In this document: piece after piece, positions 1 through 8,247 of the stretch | Numbering within the stretch: the first letter of the stretch is position 1 | Layout of the letters: every line of letters begins with the position of its first letter | DNA from: Nioella aestuarii | GTDB lineage: Bacteria; Pseudomonadota; Alphaproteobacteria; Rhodobacterales; Rhodobacteraceae | Direction: 5' to 3' | NCBI RefSeq assembly: GCF_050896395.1 | Contig: NZ_JBPBBA010000016.1 | Location: forward strand, 1 to 64,000 | DNA: 64,000 nucleotides | The notes under the pieces: generated by a model | The model's database searches: none | Seen by the model: only the letters and a program-made list of their open reading frames with translations | What the model was told of the DNA's origin: nothing | Translations under genes and position numbers: made by a program

Positions 1-1656
1 CGCGCGGCGGGGTTTGTCATCTCGCGGGCCGGACGGGCGGGGGCCGCCACCGGGTTTCGGCGCGCGCGGCATCGAGGAAAAATCCGGCGCGCTGTCCATG
101 GCGCGCACTGTTATGCCCTCATCCAGTACCGCTCCATTTCCGAAGGCGCTTGCGAATTTGGCCGCACTCGCCTCGGTCAGTTCCACGAAGGTTTCCGACT
201 GCTGCACCCGGATTGCACCGATAGAGTCCTTGTCGAGATTGCCAGCGCGGCACAGAAGCGGCAGCAGCCAGCGCGGCTCGGCCCGATCGCCCGCACCGAC
301 CGACAAAGCGAACCAGCGGCTGGGGCCAAAGGGCTTGCGGTCTTTGGGGGCCGGGCGCGCATCGGGGGGGCTGAGATCCTCGGGCGCGGAGTGGCGACTG
401 CGATAAAGCCTCAGATAGGCAGCGGCCACAGCCTCAGGGCTGTGCATCTCCAGCAGGCGGGCGGCAAAAGCGGCCTGATCCTCGGTGGTCTCTTCTTCCC
501 ATGCGGGATCGTTCAGCAGACGGTCCTCATCCTGCCGCAGAATGTCGTCGGCAGAGGGCGGCACCGTCCATTCCGCCGTGATCTTGGCCCATTTCAGCAG
601 GCGTTCGGCCTTCTTGACGATCTTCGGCGGCACGATCAGTGCGGAAATGCCCTTGCGCCCGGCGCGGCCGGTGCGGCCAGAGCGGTGCAAAAGCCCTTCG
701 GCGTTCGAAGGCAGATCAGCGTGGATCACCAGTTCCAGATTGGGCAGGTCGATGCCCCGCGCGGCCACATCGGTTGCCACGCAGACCCGTGCGCGCCCGT
801 CGCGCATGGCTTGCAGCGCATGGGTGCGCTCGCTTTGGCTCAATTCGCCCGACAGGCTGACCACCGAAAAGCCCCGGTTGGCGAAGCGCGCGGTCAGGCG
901 GGCCACAGCGGCGCGGGTATTGGCGAAAACGATGGCGTTTTCCGCCTCGTGATAGCGCAGCAGGTTGATGATGGCGTTTTCCGCATCGACTTCGGCCACG
1001 CGCAGGGCCTGATAGGTGATGTCGGCGTGTTGGCGCCCCCCGGTCTGGGTGCTGACGCGGACGGCGTCGCGCTGGTAGTGCTTTGCCAGTGTCACGATCA
1101 TCGGCGGCACTGTTGCCGAGAACATCAGGGTGCGTCGATCCTCGGGGGCCTCGCCAAGCATGAATTCAAGGTCTTCGCGGAAGCCCAGGTCCAGCATCTC
1201 GTCGGCTTCGTCCAGAACCACGGCGCGAAGCTGGCTCATGTCGAGCGTGCCGCGCTGGATGTGGTCGCGCAGACGGCCGGGTGTGCCCACAACGATATGC
1301 GCGCCGCGTTCCAGCGCCCGACGTTCATCGCGGAAATCCATGCCCCCCACACAGGATGTCACCCGCGCACCCGCCTTGGCATAAAGCCAGCTCAGCTCGC
1401 GCATCACTTGAAAGGCAAGCTCGCGGGTTGGCGCCACGACCAGCGCCAGCGGCGCTTCTGCAGGGCCCATGAACTCTGCGTCTTCCAGAAGGGTAGGTGC
1501 GATGGCAAGCCCAAAGCCTACGGTCTTGCCCGAACCGGTCTGCGCCGACACAAGAAGATCGGAAAACTGCAGCTCAGGGTCCGTGACGGCCTCTTGCACG
1601 GCGGTAAGGGTGTCATAGCCACGCTCGGCGAGGGCATCAGCAAGGGTCTTGATCAT
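1..1656 (-). CDS. DEAD/DEAH-box RNA helicase with DbpA-like C-terminal domain (3' end cut by window)
   Basis: ATP-dependent RNA helicase, probably acting in ribosome assembly or RNA turnover. The reading frame is open from the ATG at 1656 to the window edge (552 codons, stop not seen). Visible in order are the Q-motif region, Walker A (AQTGSGKT), PTRELA, the DEAD box (DEADEMLDLGF), SAT, the helicase C motifs IVFANTR and ATDVAARGID, and HRSGRTGRAG. After about residue 410 comes a segment resembling the DbpA RNA-binding domain, then a basic, proline-rich tail. Tail and domain order fit the long DeaD/CsdA or DbpA-like helicases of Rhodobacterales; which one cannot be decided without the missing end. 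The strand and frame are certain because the helicase motifs are contiguous. A long antisense frame over the same DNA is a shadow. Confidence 0.93.
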   Translation of the reverse strand, partial: MIKTLADALAERGYDTLTAVQEAVTDPELQFSDLLVSAQTGSGKTVGFGLAIAPTLLEDAEFMGPAEAPLALVVAPTRELAFQVMRELSWLYAKAGARVTSCVGGMDFRDERRALERGAHIVVGTPGRLRDHIQRGTLDMSQLRAVVLDEADEMLDLGFREDLEFMLGEAPEDRRTLMFSATVPPMIVTLAKHYQRDAVRVSTQTGGRQHADITYQALRVAEVDAENAIINLLRYHEAENAIVFANTRAAVARLTARFANRGFSVVSLSGELSQSERTHALQAMRDGRARVCVATDVAARGIDLPNLELVIHADLPSNAEGLLHRSGRTGRAGRKGISALIVPPKIVKKAERLLKWAKITAEWTVPPSADDILRQDEDRLLNDPAWEEETTEDQAAFAARLLEMHSPEAVAAAYLRLYRSRHSAPEDLSPPDARPAPKDRKPFGPSRWFALSVGAGDRAEPRWLLPLLCRAGNLDKDSIGAIRVQQSETFVELTEASAAKFASAFGNGAVLDEGITVRAMDSAPDFSSMPRAPKPGGGPRPSGPRDDKPRRA

Positions 1657-1758
1657 AGGAAGAGACGGTCCATCAGGGCAACGCTGGGCTCTATGCCCGC
1701 GGAAAGCCGGACCCCTACCTGCATGGGCAGAGAATGTATAGGGGGAATCGGAGTGAAA

Positions 1759-2241
1759 TCAGGCCGCGCGACGCGCCGCCATGATCCAGATACCCATAAG
1801 GAGCAGAGAGAAGATGGCATTGTAATTGGCCATGGAGAGGCCGAAAAGCTGCCAGGAAATCTGGTCGCACAGAACGATGGCCTCGCCGCAATTGGGGTCG
1901 AGCAATCCGCATTCCGCGCTGGCCAGATCAACGCCGCGAGAGGTGCAGGAGGCCGGGCCGATCCACCAGCCACGTTCCACGCCGGAATGGAAAATGCCAA
2001 GCCCCGTGGACACAGCCATGTTCAGCACGCCAACCCAGGCGATTAGCGCTTTGGGAATGGCCAGTCCGATGACACCCAGAACGATGCCGATCCGATGCGG
2101 CCAACGCTGCCAAAAGCACATCTTGCAAGGCGCCACACCGACCACATACTGGAAAAACAGGGCCCCGAAGAACAGCCCGGCAGAGCCGAGTGCCGCCAGG
2201 AGGATCAGGTTGCGCCGTGTGAGAGTGCTGAGGAAGTTCAT
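1759..2241 (-). CDS. dsbB: Disulfide bond formation protein B family (DsbB)
   Basis: Inner-membrane quinone-dependent oxidase that reoxidises the periplasmic thiol oxidase DsbA. The 160-residue protein has four hydrophobic segments, the first-loop CxxC (C39-K-M-C42), and a second periplasmic loop with several cysteines (C99, C111, C118, C125) that would hold the second redox pair. The loop has two more cysteines than the E. coli protein. Its ATG overlaps the TGA of the upstream dedA-like gene (ATGA at 2238-2241), so the two are co-transcribed and probably translationally coupled. Confidence 0.9.
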   Translation of the reverse strand: MNFLSTLTRRNLILLAALGSAGLFFGALFFQYVVGVAPCKMCFWQRWPHRIGIVLGVIGLAIPKALIAWVGVLNMAVSTGLGIFHSGVERGWWIGPASCTSRGVDLASAECGLLDPNCGEAIVLCDQISWQLFGLSMANYNAIFSLLLMGIWIMAARRAA

Positions 2242-2816
2242 AGGAATTTCACCACATAGAATCCGCCCAACAGCAGTATCACGAAGAGAGTGAACATCAA
2301 CCCGAGCCGACGTTCAATGAAGTCACGAATTGGTGCGCCGAATTTCCACAGCAGGGCCGCAACGATGAAAAAGCGCAGGCCGCGTGCGATGACGCTGGCA
2401 ACCATGAACACGCCAAGGTTCAGCTGCGTGACCCCCGACATGATCGTAATCACCTTGTAGGGGAAGGGCGTGACGCCCGCGATCAGTACCGCCCATGCGC
2501 CCCATTCGTTGTAACGGGTGGCGAATTCTTCGAAATAGGCGTCCTTGCCGTAGAACTCGAGCACAGGGCGACCCACGGTCTCGAACAGGCCATAGCCAAT
2601 GTAATAGCCCATGAGCCCGCCAAGCACCGAAGACACGAGACAGACGGTGGCAATCAGGAAAGCGCGCCTGGGCACCGCGATAATCATCGGGATCATCAGA
2701 ATGTCGGGCGGGATCGGAAAGACAGAGCTTTCAAGAAAGGACACGATGGCCAGCGCCACAAGCGCGTAGCGATGTTCGGCAAGGCTGATTGTCCAATCGT
2801 AAAGTCTGCGGATCAT
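2238..2816 (-). CDS. DedA/YqaA-family membrane protein
   Basis: Member of the DedA/SNARE-associated (VTT) superfamily of polytopic inner-membrane proteins, linked in other bacteria to lipid flipping and membrane homeostasis. The 192-residue protein starts at the ATG at 2816, which has GGAG about 7 bases upstream; a longer frame to 2870 lacks such a site. Several membrane spans are visible, and the segments FLESSVFPIPPD and AGVTPFPYK match the two family signatures (re-entrant loops with conserved Pro and Arg/Lys). First gene of a two-gene operon with dsbB. YqaA-type is more likely than classical DedA because it is short and has a LARF-like C-terminal part. Confidence 0.88.
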   Translation of the reverse strand: MIRRLYDWTISLAEHRYALVALAIVSFLESSVFPIPPDILMIPMIIAVPRRAFLIATVCLVSSVLGGLMGYYIGYGLFETVGRPVLEFYGKDAYFEEFATRYNEWGAWAVLIAGVTPFPYKVITIMSGVTQLNLGVFMVASVIARGLRFFIVAALLWKFGAPIRDFIERRLGLMFTLFVILLLGGFYVVKFL

Positions 2817-2968
2817 ATGCTTCTCCTGAAAACGTCCGATGGCGATGCCTGATCCGGCGGCGCGGGTCAAGCGTGCTGCGGCAGGAGATGGGGTTTGCGA
2901 TGCGGCCAGGACGCGCTATGCCCAATAGGCGGGCGGTTATGATCCCGCAAGTGGAGGGGAGGCAGACC

Positions 2969-4222
2969 ATGACGGTCATCATCGCGGGCGCAGGCATTGG
3001 CGGGCTCAGCCTTGGGCTGACGCTGCATGAGGCGGGCATCCATTTTCACATTGTCGAGGCGGTGGAAGAGCTGAAGCCGCTCGGCGTGGGTATCAACCTG
3101 CAGCCCCATGCGGTGCGGGAACTGTTTGAGCTGGGGCTGGAAATGCAGCTTGACGAGATCGGGTTGCGCACCAAAGAGGTTGCCTATTTTTCTCAGCAAG
3201 GCGGGCTGATCTGGTCAGAGCCGCGCGGAAAAGGGGCGGGCTATCGCTGGCCGCAATATTCGATCCATCGGGGGGAGCTGCAATTCCTGCTTTATCGCGC
3301 GTTGATCGAGCGGTGCGGGCCAGATGTCATCACCACGGGTGCGGCGCTGGCGGGCTGGGAGGAAGACGCCCATGGCGTTGTGGCGCATCTGGTCAACCGT
3401 CGGACGGGCAAGGCACTGCCCGATCTGCACGGGCTGATATTGGTGGGTGCGGATGGCATCAATTCGACATTGCGCGCCGCGCTTTATCCCGATGAAGGCC
3501 CGGCCCATTGGCGTGGAAACATGATGTGGCGCGGCGTGACGCGGGCGAAAAGCTTTCTGACCGGGCGGACGATGGCGATGGCAGGCACTGCGGATCGCAA
3601 GTTTGTCTGCTACCCGATCCAGGAATTTGACGACGGGGATCTGCGCGTCAACTGGATCGCCGATCTGGCGAAGCCTGCGGACTATCAGTGGAATCGCCAG
3701 GACTGGAACCGTGAAGGACACTTGCATGATTTCGCTGATCATTTCGCGGAATGGCGCTTTGACTGGCTGGATATACCAGCGCTGATCCGCGACGCGGAAG
3801 GCATCTGGGAATATCCGATGGTCGACCGCAATCCGCTGCCCCGATGGAGCCATGGGCGCGTGACCCTTCTGGGTGATGCGGCCCATGCGATGTATCCAAT
3901 CGGGTCGAACGGCGCGACGCAGGCCATTCTGGATGGGCGTGTGCTGGTGCGTGAGATGCTGAAAGCGGGTCAGACCGAGGCGGCATTGCAAGCCTATGAC
4001 GACGATCGCCGCGAGGCGATGAACGCGCTTGTGCTGGCCAATCGGGGGGATGGGCCGGATGTGGTGCTGGATAAGGTGGCCGACCGGGCACCGAATGGGT
4101 TTGGCGATATCTCTGAGGTGATGAGCGCGGCCGAGCTGGCCGAAATTGCCGGGGCCTACAAAAAGATCGCGGGGTTCGATGTGGAACGGCTGAACGCCCG
4201 GCCCGGGATCATGGCGCTGTAG
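2969..4222 (+). CDS. FAD-dependent aromatic-type monooxygenase
   Basis: Class A flavoprotein monooxygenase of the salicylate/p-hydroxybenzoate hydroxylase type; substrate unknown. The 417-residue protein begins with the dinucleotide-binding fingerprint GAGIGG (residues 7-12) and carries the second FAD motif GDAAHAMYP with its aspartate near residue 303. The start at 2969 is chosen because GGAGGGGAGG lies just upstream and the Rossmann strand begins at residue 2; the frame is open further upstream but without family similarity. It is transcribed away from the dedA-dsbB operon, and no obvious pathway partner is adjacent. Similar proteins are annotated 'flavin-dependent oxidoreductase' in roseobacters. 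Confidence 0.87.
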   Translation: MTVIIAGAGIGGLSLGLTLHEAGIHFHIVEAVEELKPLGVGINLQPHAVRELFELGLEMQLDEIGLRTKEVAYFSQQGGLIWSEPRGKGAGYRWPQYSIHRGELQFLLYRALIERCGPDVITTGAALAGWEEDAHGVVAHLVNRRTGKALPDLHGLILVGADGINSTLRAALYPDEGPAHWRGNMMWRGVTRAKSFLTGRTMAMAGTADRKFVCYPIQEFDDGDLRVNWIADLAKPADYQWNRQDWNREGHLHDFADHFAEWRFDWLDIPALIRDAEGIWEYPMVDRNPLPRWSHGRVTLLGDAAHAMYPIGSNGATQAILDGRVLVREMLKAGQTEAALQAYDDDRREAMNALVLANRGDGPDVVLDKVADRAPNGFGDISEVMSAAELAEIAGAYKKIAGFDVERLNARPGIMAL

Positions 4223-4282
4223 CGACAGGGGCGGCTGGCGATCGGTCTGGTTGGGGTGAGGACGGGCATTGCAATGCGCGTT

Positions 4283-4302
4283 AAGGCGCTTCGAAGCGCC
4301 TT
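4283..4302. repeat. 20-bp perfect palindrome with TTCGAA core
   Basis: The sequence AAGGCGCTTCGAAGCGCCTT is its own reverse complement. It lies in the 159-base intergenic region between the monooxygenase and the DUF1203 gene. It shares the CTTCGAAG core and length with two palindromes at 18197-18239, which suggests a dispersed repeat family rather than a chance hairpin. As RNA it would form an eight-base-pair stem with a four-base loop. Confidence 0.8.
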
Positions 4303-4381
4303 TGCGCATCTTCCGGGTCACCGCGAAAACTGCAGGGCGGATAGGTTCGGGCTGACCCGATCAACCGTCAGGAGTCCTGTA

Positions 4382-4852
4382 ATGCAGCTTGTCTTTCACC
4401 CGCTAGACCCCGCTTTTGTCACCTCAGTCAGGTCCGGCGGCCCCGATGCCAATGGCCAGCCTGCGGAAACGGCGATCTCGGATGGGCAGGGTGTGCCGTG
4501 CCGGTCCTGCCTGCGCGATGTGCCGCAAGGTGAACCCTACCTGATCCTCGCCGCGCGGCCCTTTCCGAAACCGCAACCCTATGCAGAACTTGGGCCGATC
4601 TTTCTGTGTGCAGGCGACTGTTCGCCCTGGGACGGGCCGGGGCTGCCGCCGATCCTGCACACATCGCCCGATTATCTGCTAAAGGCTTATTGCCGGGATG
4701 ACCGGATCATCTACGGCACCGGCCAGATCACCAGGTCCAGCGAGATAGAGAGTTACGCGGCACAGCTTCTCAGCCGGGGGGATGTCGCCTATGTTGATGT
4801 CAGATCGGCCCGCAACAATTGCTTCCAGACAAGGATCACGGCAGCGCCATGA
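4382..4852 (+). CDS. DUF1203 domain-containing protein
   Basis: A 156-residue soluble protein of the DUF1203 family, function unknown. The start at 4382 is supported by AGGAG about 8 bases upstream; the frame is open further back, into the 4283-4302 palindrome, but without a matching ribosome site. Characteristic features are a CxxC-like pair (CRSC) near residue 40, the segment YLILAARPFP, and a central FLCAGDC segment. Its stop overlaps the start of the XdhC gene (ATGA at 4849-4852), so it is the first gene of the molybdoenzyme operon, yet no molybdenum-related role is known for this family. Confidence 0.8.
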   Translation: MQLVFHPLDPAFVTSVRSGGPDANGQPAETAISDGQGVPCRSCLRDVPQGEPYLILAARPFPKPQPYAELGPIFLCAGDCSPWDGPGLPPILHTSPDYLLKAYCRDDRIIYGTGQITRSSEIESYAAQLLSRGDVAYVDVRSARNNCFQTRITAAP

Positions 4853-5832
4853 CACCCAAATACGACCGCATCCCTGAAATTGCGCTGGACTGGCACCGCC
4901 GGGGCAAGGGCGCTGCGCTGGCCACTGTGATCGAAACCTGGGGCAGCGCGCCGCGGCCTGTGGGCAGCCAACTTGTGGTGTCGGGCGAGGGCGAGATGGA
5001 AGGCTCGGTCTCCGGCGGCTGCGTAGAGGGTGCTGTGGTAATCGAATCCATTGACTGCCTGGAGGGCGGCACGGCCACTGTGCTGGAATTCGGGGTCGCC
5101 GATGAGCAAGCCTTCGCTGTGGGACTGGCCTGTGGCGGGCGCATCCGGGTGCTGGTGGAACCCGTTGGCCGGGTGATCCCGGTCGAGATGTTGGAGGCGC
5201 TGGTCGATGCCCGTGCCGCGCGTGAACAGGTGGCATATGTCGTCAACCCTGACTCCGGCGCGCGCCGTCTGGTGACAGGGGGGGGCGATGCGCTGGAGGC
5301 CGAGATCAACGAGCGGTTTCGCAAGGATAAATCGGGGTTCGAGGGCGACTGGTTCATCGGCATCCACAACCCGCCCCTGCGTATGGCCATCGTGGGGGCA
5401 GTTCATATCGCGCAGGCATTGGTGCCGATGGCGCGGCTTGCGGGCTATGACCCGGTGGTGATCGACCCGCGCCCTGCCTTTGGCGCAGAGGCTCGGTTTC
5501 CGGGGGAAACTCTGATCGAAGACTGGCCGGACGAAGCGCTTGCAGGCTATGGGCTCGACCCGCGAACAGCTGTCGTGACATTGACCCATGATCCCAAGCT
5601 GGATGACCCGGCGATTAAGGCGGCCCTTGGGTCTGACTGCTTTTATCTGGGATGCCTCGGTTCGACACGCACCCATGCGAAGCGGATTGAGCGGCTGAAA
5701 GACGCCGGGTTTTCCGACGCCCAGATCACCCGCATCCATGGCCCTGTGGGGCTTGATATCGGGGCACAGGGGCCGGCGGAAATTGCCATTTCGATCATGG
5801 CGGAAATCACCACAAGGCTCCGCAAGGAATGA
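4849..5832 (+). CDS. XdhC/CoxI family molybdenum cofactor insertion protein
   Basis: Accessory protein that binds molybdenum cofactor and helps its sulfuration and insertion into xanthine-dehydrogenase-family enzymes. The 327-residue protein has the N-terminal CoxI/XdhC motif region (GSVSGGCVEGAVV) and a C-terminal Rossmann-like XdhC_C domain (MAIVGAVHIAQAL, then YLGCLGSTRTHAKR). Translationally coupled at both ends: its ATG overlaps the DUF1203 stop and its TGA overlaps the start of the next gene. Position upstream of coxSLM makes the CO-dehydrogenase-like enzyme its probable client. Confidence 0.93.
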   Translation: MTPKYDRIPEIALDWHRRGKGAALATVIETWGSAPRPVGSQLVVSGEGEMEGSVSGGCVEGAVVIESIDCLEGGTATVLEFGVADEQAFAVGLACGGRIRVLVEPVGRVIPVEMLEALVDARAAREQVAYVVNPDSGARRLVTGGGDALEAEINERFRKDKSGFEGDWFIGIHNPPLRMAIVGAVHIAQALVPMARLAGYDPVVIDPRPAFGAEARFPGETLIEDWPDEALAGYGLDPRTAVVTLTHDPKLDDPAIKAALGSDCFYLGCLGSTRTHAKRIERLKDAGFSDAQITRIHGPVGLDIGAQGPAEIAISIMAEITTRLRKE

Positions 5833-6842
5833 GATTTGGCCCGGTTCCCCTTCATGTGGCCGAGGGTGCCATCCTGGCCCATTCGGTGCAGCTGGCCAAG
5901 GGCAGACTGCGCAAGGGCCGGGTGCTAAGCGGCGACGATATTGCCACGCTCGCTGCCAACGGACTGACCCGCGTGACGGTGGCACAGCTTGACCCCGGTG
6001 ACATCGAGGAAAACGAGGCAGCGCGTCGTCTGGCGGCGGCGCTGGTGCCAAACCCGGACGCAGCGGGGTTGGAACTGCAAGAAGCTTTCACCGGCCGCGT
6101 CAATATCCGGGCAACGCGCGCGGGCGTGGTCGAGATCGACGTGGCGGCGGTTGAAGCGTTGAATGCGGTCGATCCGATGATCACGCTGGCAACAGTGCCG
6201 CGCTGGCAGCGCGCCTGGCCGGGGATGATGGTGGGGACAGTCAAGATCATTGCCTATGGCGTTGAAAATAATGCGCTTTGCCGCGCAGAGGATGCTGCGC
6301 GATCCGCGATTTCGATACGGCCGGTGGAGGTGCAGAGTGCCGGGCTTATCGTCACAGAGGTGCCCGGTGATCCGGTGCACCCGGATGACAAAGGCATTCG
6401 TTCGGTCACGGGGCGTCTGGAGGCGCTTGGCATATCGCTCGACGCCTTGCGGATCGTGGCCCATGACTCAGAAGCGATCAGGGCGGCGCTTGCCGATTTG
6501 CCGGGCGCGCTAAAGCTCATCCTCACCGCCTCGGCCACCTCTGACATCCACGATGTAGCCCCCTCGGCGGTGGTCGCGGCAGGAGGCCAGATCACCCGCT
6601 TCGGGATGCCGGTCGACCCCGGAAATCTGCTGTTTCTGGGGCAGATCGGACCAGCGCCGGTGATTGGCCTGCCGGGATGTGCTCGTAGTCCCGCGTTGAA
6701 CGGGGCCGACTGGGTGTTAGAGCGCGTGGCCTGTGGGGTTCCGGTCAGCGCCGCTGATATATCAGCCATGGGCGTTGGCGGTCTGCTCAAGGAAATTCCC
6801 ACCCGCCCGCAGCCCCGTGCGGGGCGCAACCCTAACGGGTAG
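5829..6842 (+). CDS. MoeA/MogA-like molybdopterin-binding protein
   Basis: A 337-residue protein with a MoCF-type molybdopterin-binding fold in its second half; the related MoeA and MoaB/MogA proteins act in molybdate insertion. The N-terminal half (GPVPLHVAEGAIL, then AARRLAAAL) resembles a degenerate MoeA N-terminal region; the segment around residues 225-280 (LILTASATSDIHD, then GNLLFLGQIG) resembles the cofactor-binding part with the usual TGG loop changed. Related proteins accompany XdhC in cox/nicotinate-type operons. It overlaps the XdhC gene by four bases and precedes coxS by 100 bases. Confidence 0.82.
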   Translation: MRFGPVPLHVAEGAILAHSVQLAKGRLRKGRVLSGDDIATLAANGLTRVTVAQLDPGDIEENEAARRLAAALVPNPDAAGLELQEAFTGRVNIRATRAGVVEIDVAAVEALNAVDPMITLATVPRWQRAWPGMMVGTVKIIAYGVENNALCRAEDAARSAISIRPVEVQSAGLIVTEVPGDPVHPDDKGIRSVTGRLEALGISLDALRIVAHDSEAIRAALADLPGALKLILTASATSDIHDVAPSAVVAAGGQITRFGMPVDPGNLLFLGQIGPAPVIGLPGCARSPALNGADWVLERVACGVPVSAADISAMGVGGLLKEIPTRPQPRAGRNPNG

Positions 6843-6942
6843 CAGGCGGCGGAAACGCTCAATTTTTGACCATTCAAAAAAATTTCATTTGTCCTTCAAC
6901 GATTCCGTGCTTGGATAAACCCATAACCAAGGGAGGAATTTC

Positions 6943-7428
6943 ATGACCCAGGTCACGATGACCGTGAACGGGAAATCCGTTTCCGGTTCCGTAGAAGGGC
7001 GCACTTTGCTGTCCGAGTTTATTCGCGAGGGACTACGATTGACCGGCACCCATGTGGGCTGTGACACCAGCCAATGCGGTGCTTGCGTGGTTCACGTGAA
7101 CGGCCAGCCGGTGAAAAGCTGCACTATGCTGGCAGCGGAAGCAGAAGGCGCCGACATCAAAACCATCGAGGGCATGGCCAATGCAGATGGCTCGCTCTCC
7201 ACAGTGCAACAGGCGTTTCAGGACCACCACGGCCTGCAATGCGGCTTCTGCACACCGGGCATGGTGATGAGCGCATCGGCACTGCTGGCCGAGAACCCCA
7301 AGCCGACTGAGGCCGAGGTGCGCGCCTATCTGGAAGGCAATATCTGCCGTTGCACCGGATACCACAACATCGTCAAGGCGATCATGGCTGCAAGCGGTCA
7401 GGAGGTTGCCGCGGTGGCCGCAGAATGA
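6943..7428 (+). CDS. coxS: CO dehydrogenase-like small subunit, [2Fe-2S] protein (CoxS)
   Basis: Iron-sulfur subunit of a molybdenum hydroxylase heterotrimer, passing electrons from the Mo centre to FAD. The 161-residue protein has all eight cysteines expected: plant-ferredoxin type C40, C45, C48 and C60, and the helical domain cluster C100, C103, C135 and C137 (GFC and CRC motifs). GGGAGG lies 8 bases before the ATG. It opens the coxS-L-M block. Its stop overlaps the start of a small exported protein. Confidence 0.95.
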   Translation: MTQVTMTVNGKSVSGSVEGRTLLSEFIREGLRLTGTHVGCDTSQCGACVVHVNGQPVKSCTMLAAEAEGADIKTIEGMANADGSLSTVQQAFQDHHGLQCGFCTPGMVMSASALLAENPKPTEAEVRAYLEGNICRCTGYHNIVKAIMAASGQEVAAVAAE

Positions 7429-7796
7429 GGGGGGCTGTGCTTGCCATTGCCGCGACTGCTCTGGTTCCGGCAATGGCCCATGCAGAAGGGTTTTCCTCTG
7501 GCTATGTCACCGGCTTCAACTCTGATGCCGAATGCATGGACATGGCCCGCACCTCGATGGATGCCCATTTCCGCAATCATGGAGGAACGCCCGACACGGG
7601 CGAGGCCAGCTTCTCGGTCTTTGGCTTCGATGTGCCGCCGGGACGGACGCAAGTGGCGATCATCTGCACTGAGGATCAGGGCCGCTACACCGCGACCGTG
7701 ACCGGCTACAGCCTGCAGCAAGATGGAACGCGGCTTAGCACGGTTGAAGCGATGCTTGACCTTCTGGAAGGGATCGCGCCGACCGGCAGCAAGTGA
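7425..7796 (+). CDS. Small exported protein inside the cox operon (copy 1)
   Basis: Predicted 123-residue exported protein of unknown function. The N-terminus MRGAVLAIAATALVPAMAHA is a clear Sec signal peptide with an AHA cleavage site. The start at 7425 overlaps the coxS stop (ATGA), which implies translational coupling. The mature part has two cysteines (in ECMDMA and AIICTED) and the motif FSVFGFDVPP. These features recur in the same order in the next gene, so the two are probably paralogues. Periplasmic location is inferred from the signal peptide. No known family is recognised. Confidence 0.78.
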   Translation: MRGAVLAIAATALVPAMAHAEGFSSGYVTGFNSDAECMDMARTSMDAHFRNHGGTPDTGEASFSVFGFDVPPGRTQVAIICTEDQGRYTATVTGYSLQQDGTRLSTVEAMLDLLEGIAPTGSK

Positions 7797-7833
7797 TGAT
7801 CGAGCGGGAGTGACCCGCAGGATGGGAGGATTG

Positions 7834-8190
7834 ATGCCAAGACCCGTGTTTCTCGCTGCATTGCTGGCCCTGACAGCCGGCGCCGCTCTGGCCGATAATT
7901 TCGGCAATATCGATCTGCGGTCGGTCGAGAGCCAGCAGCTGTGCATGGAACGGGCCCATCAGGCGCTCGTGATCCTTGCAGCGGAGAACGGGTCGGACAA
8001 TCCCGACATCACGCAAGGCAGCTGGAGCACGTTTGGCTGGGACTTTCCACCGCGTGCCATGGATATCTCGATCATCTGCCCGGATATCGACGGGGTGACA
8101 TACCCGTTCGCCACCGGCCACACAACCGGCGACGGCAATGATCCAGGTGACATGATCGAACGGCTGGCGGAGATCTTTAACAAGTTATGA
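7834..8190 (+). CDS. Small exported protein inside the cox operon (copy 2)
   Basis: Predicted 118-residue exported protein, unknown function. The start at 7834 is preceded by GGGAGGA at close spacing; an in-frame ATG at 7822 is less likely because it overlaps that site. A signal peptide ends at AALA-DN. The mature part contains CMERAH, WSTFGWDFPP and SIICPD, matching copy 1 in order and spacing. The pair separates coxS from coxL, an unusual interruption of the block. Confidence 0.77.
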   Translation: MPRPVFLAALLALTAGAALADNFGNIDLRSVESQQLCMERAHQALVILAAENGSDNPDITQGSWSTFGWDFPPRAMDISIICPDIDGVTYPFATGHTTGDGNDPGDMIERLAEIFNKL

Positions 8191-8247
8191 CAGGCCCACG
8201 CCCGCGGGAGGCGGACGAAGGGCAGCACATAAATAAGGGAGGTTACC

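Noticed and set aside
391..2046. A long forward open frame of 551 codons
   Set aside because: It runs antisense to the DEAD-box helicase, whose motifs are all present on the minus strand; high-GC DNA often leaves such shadows.
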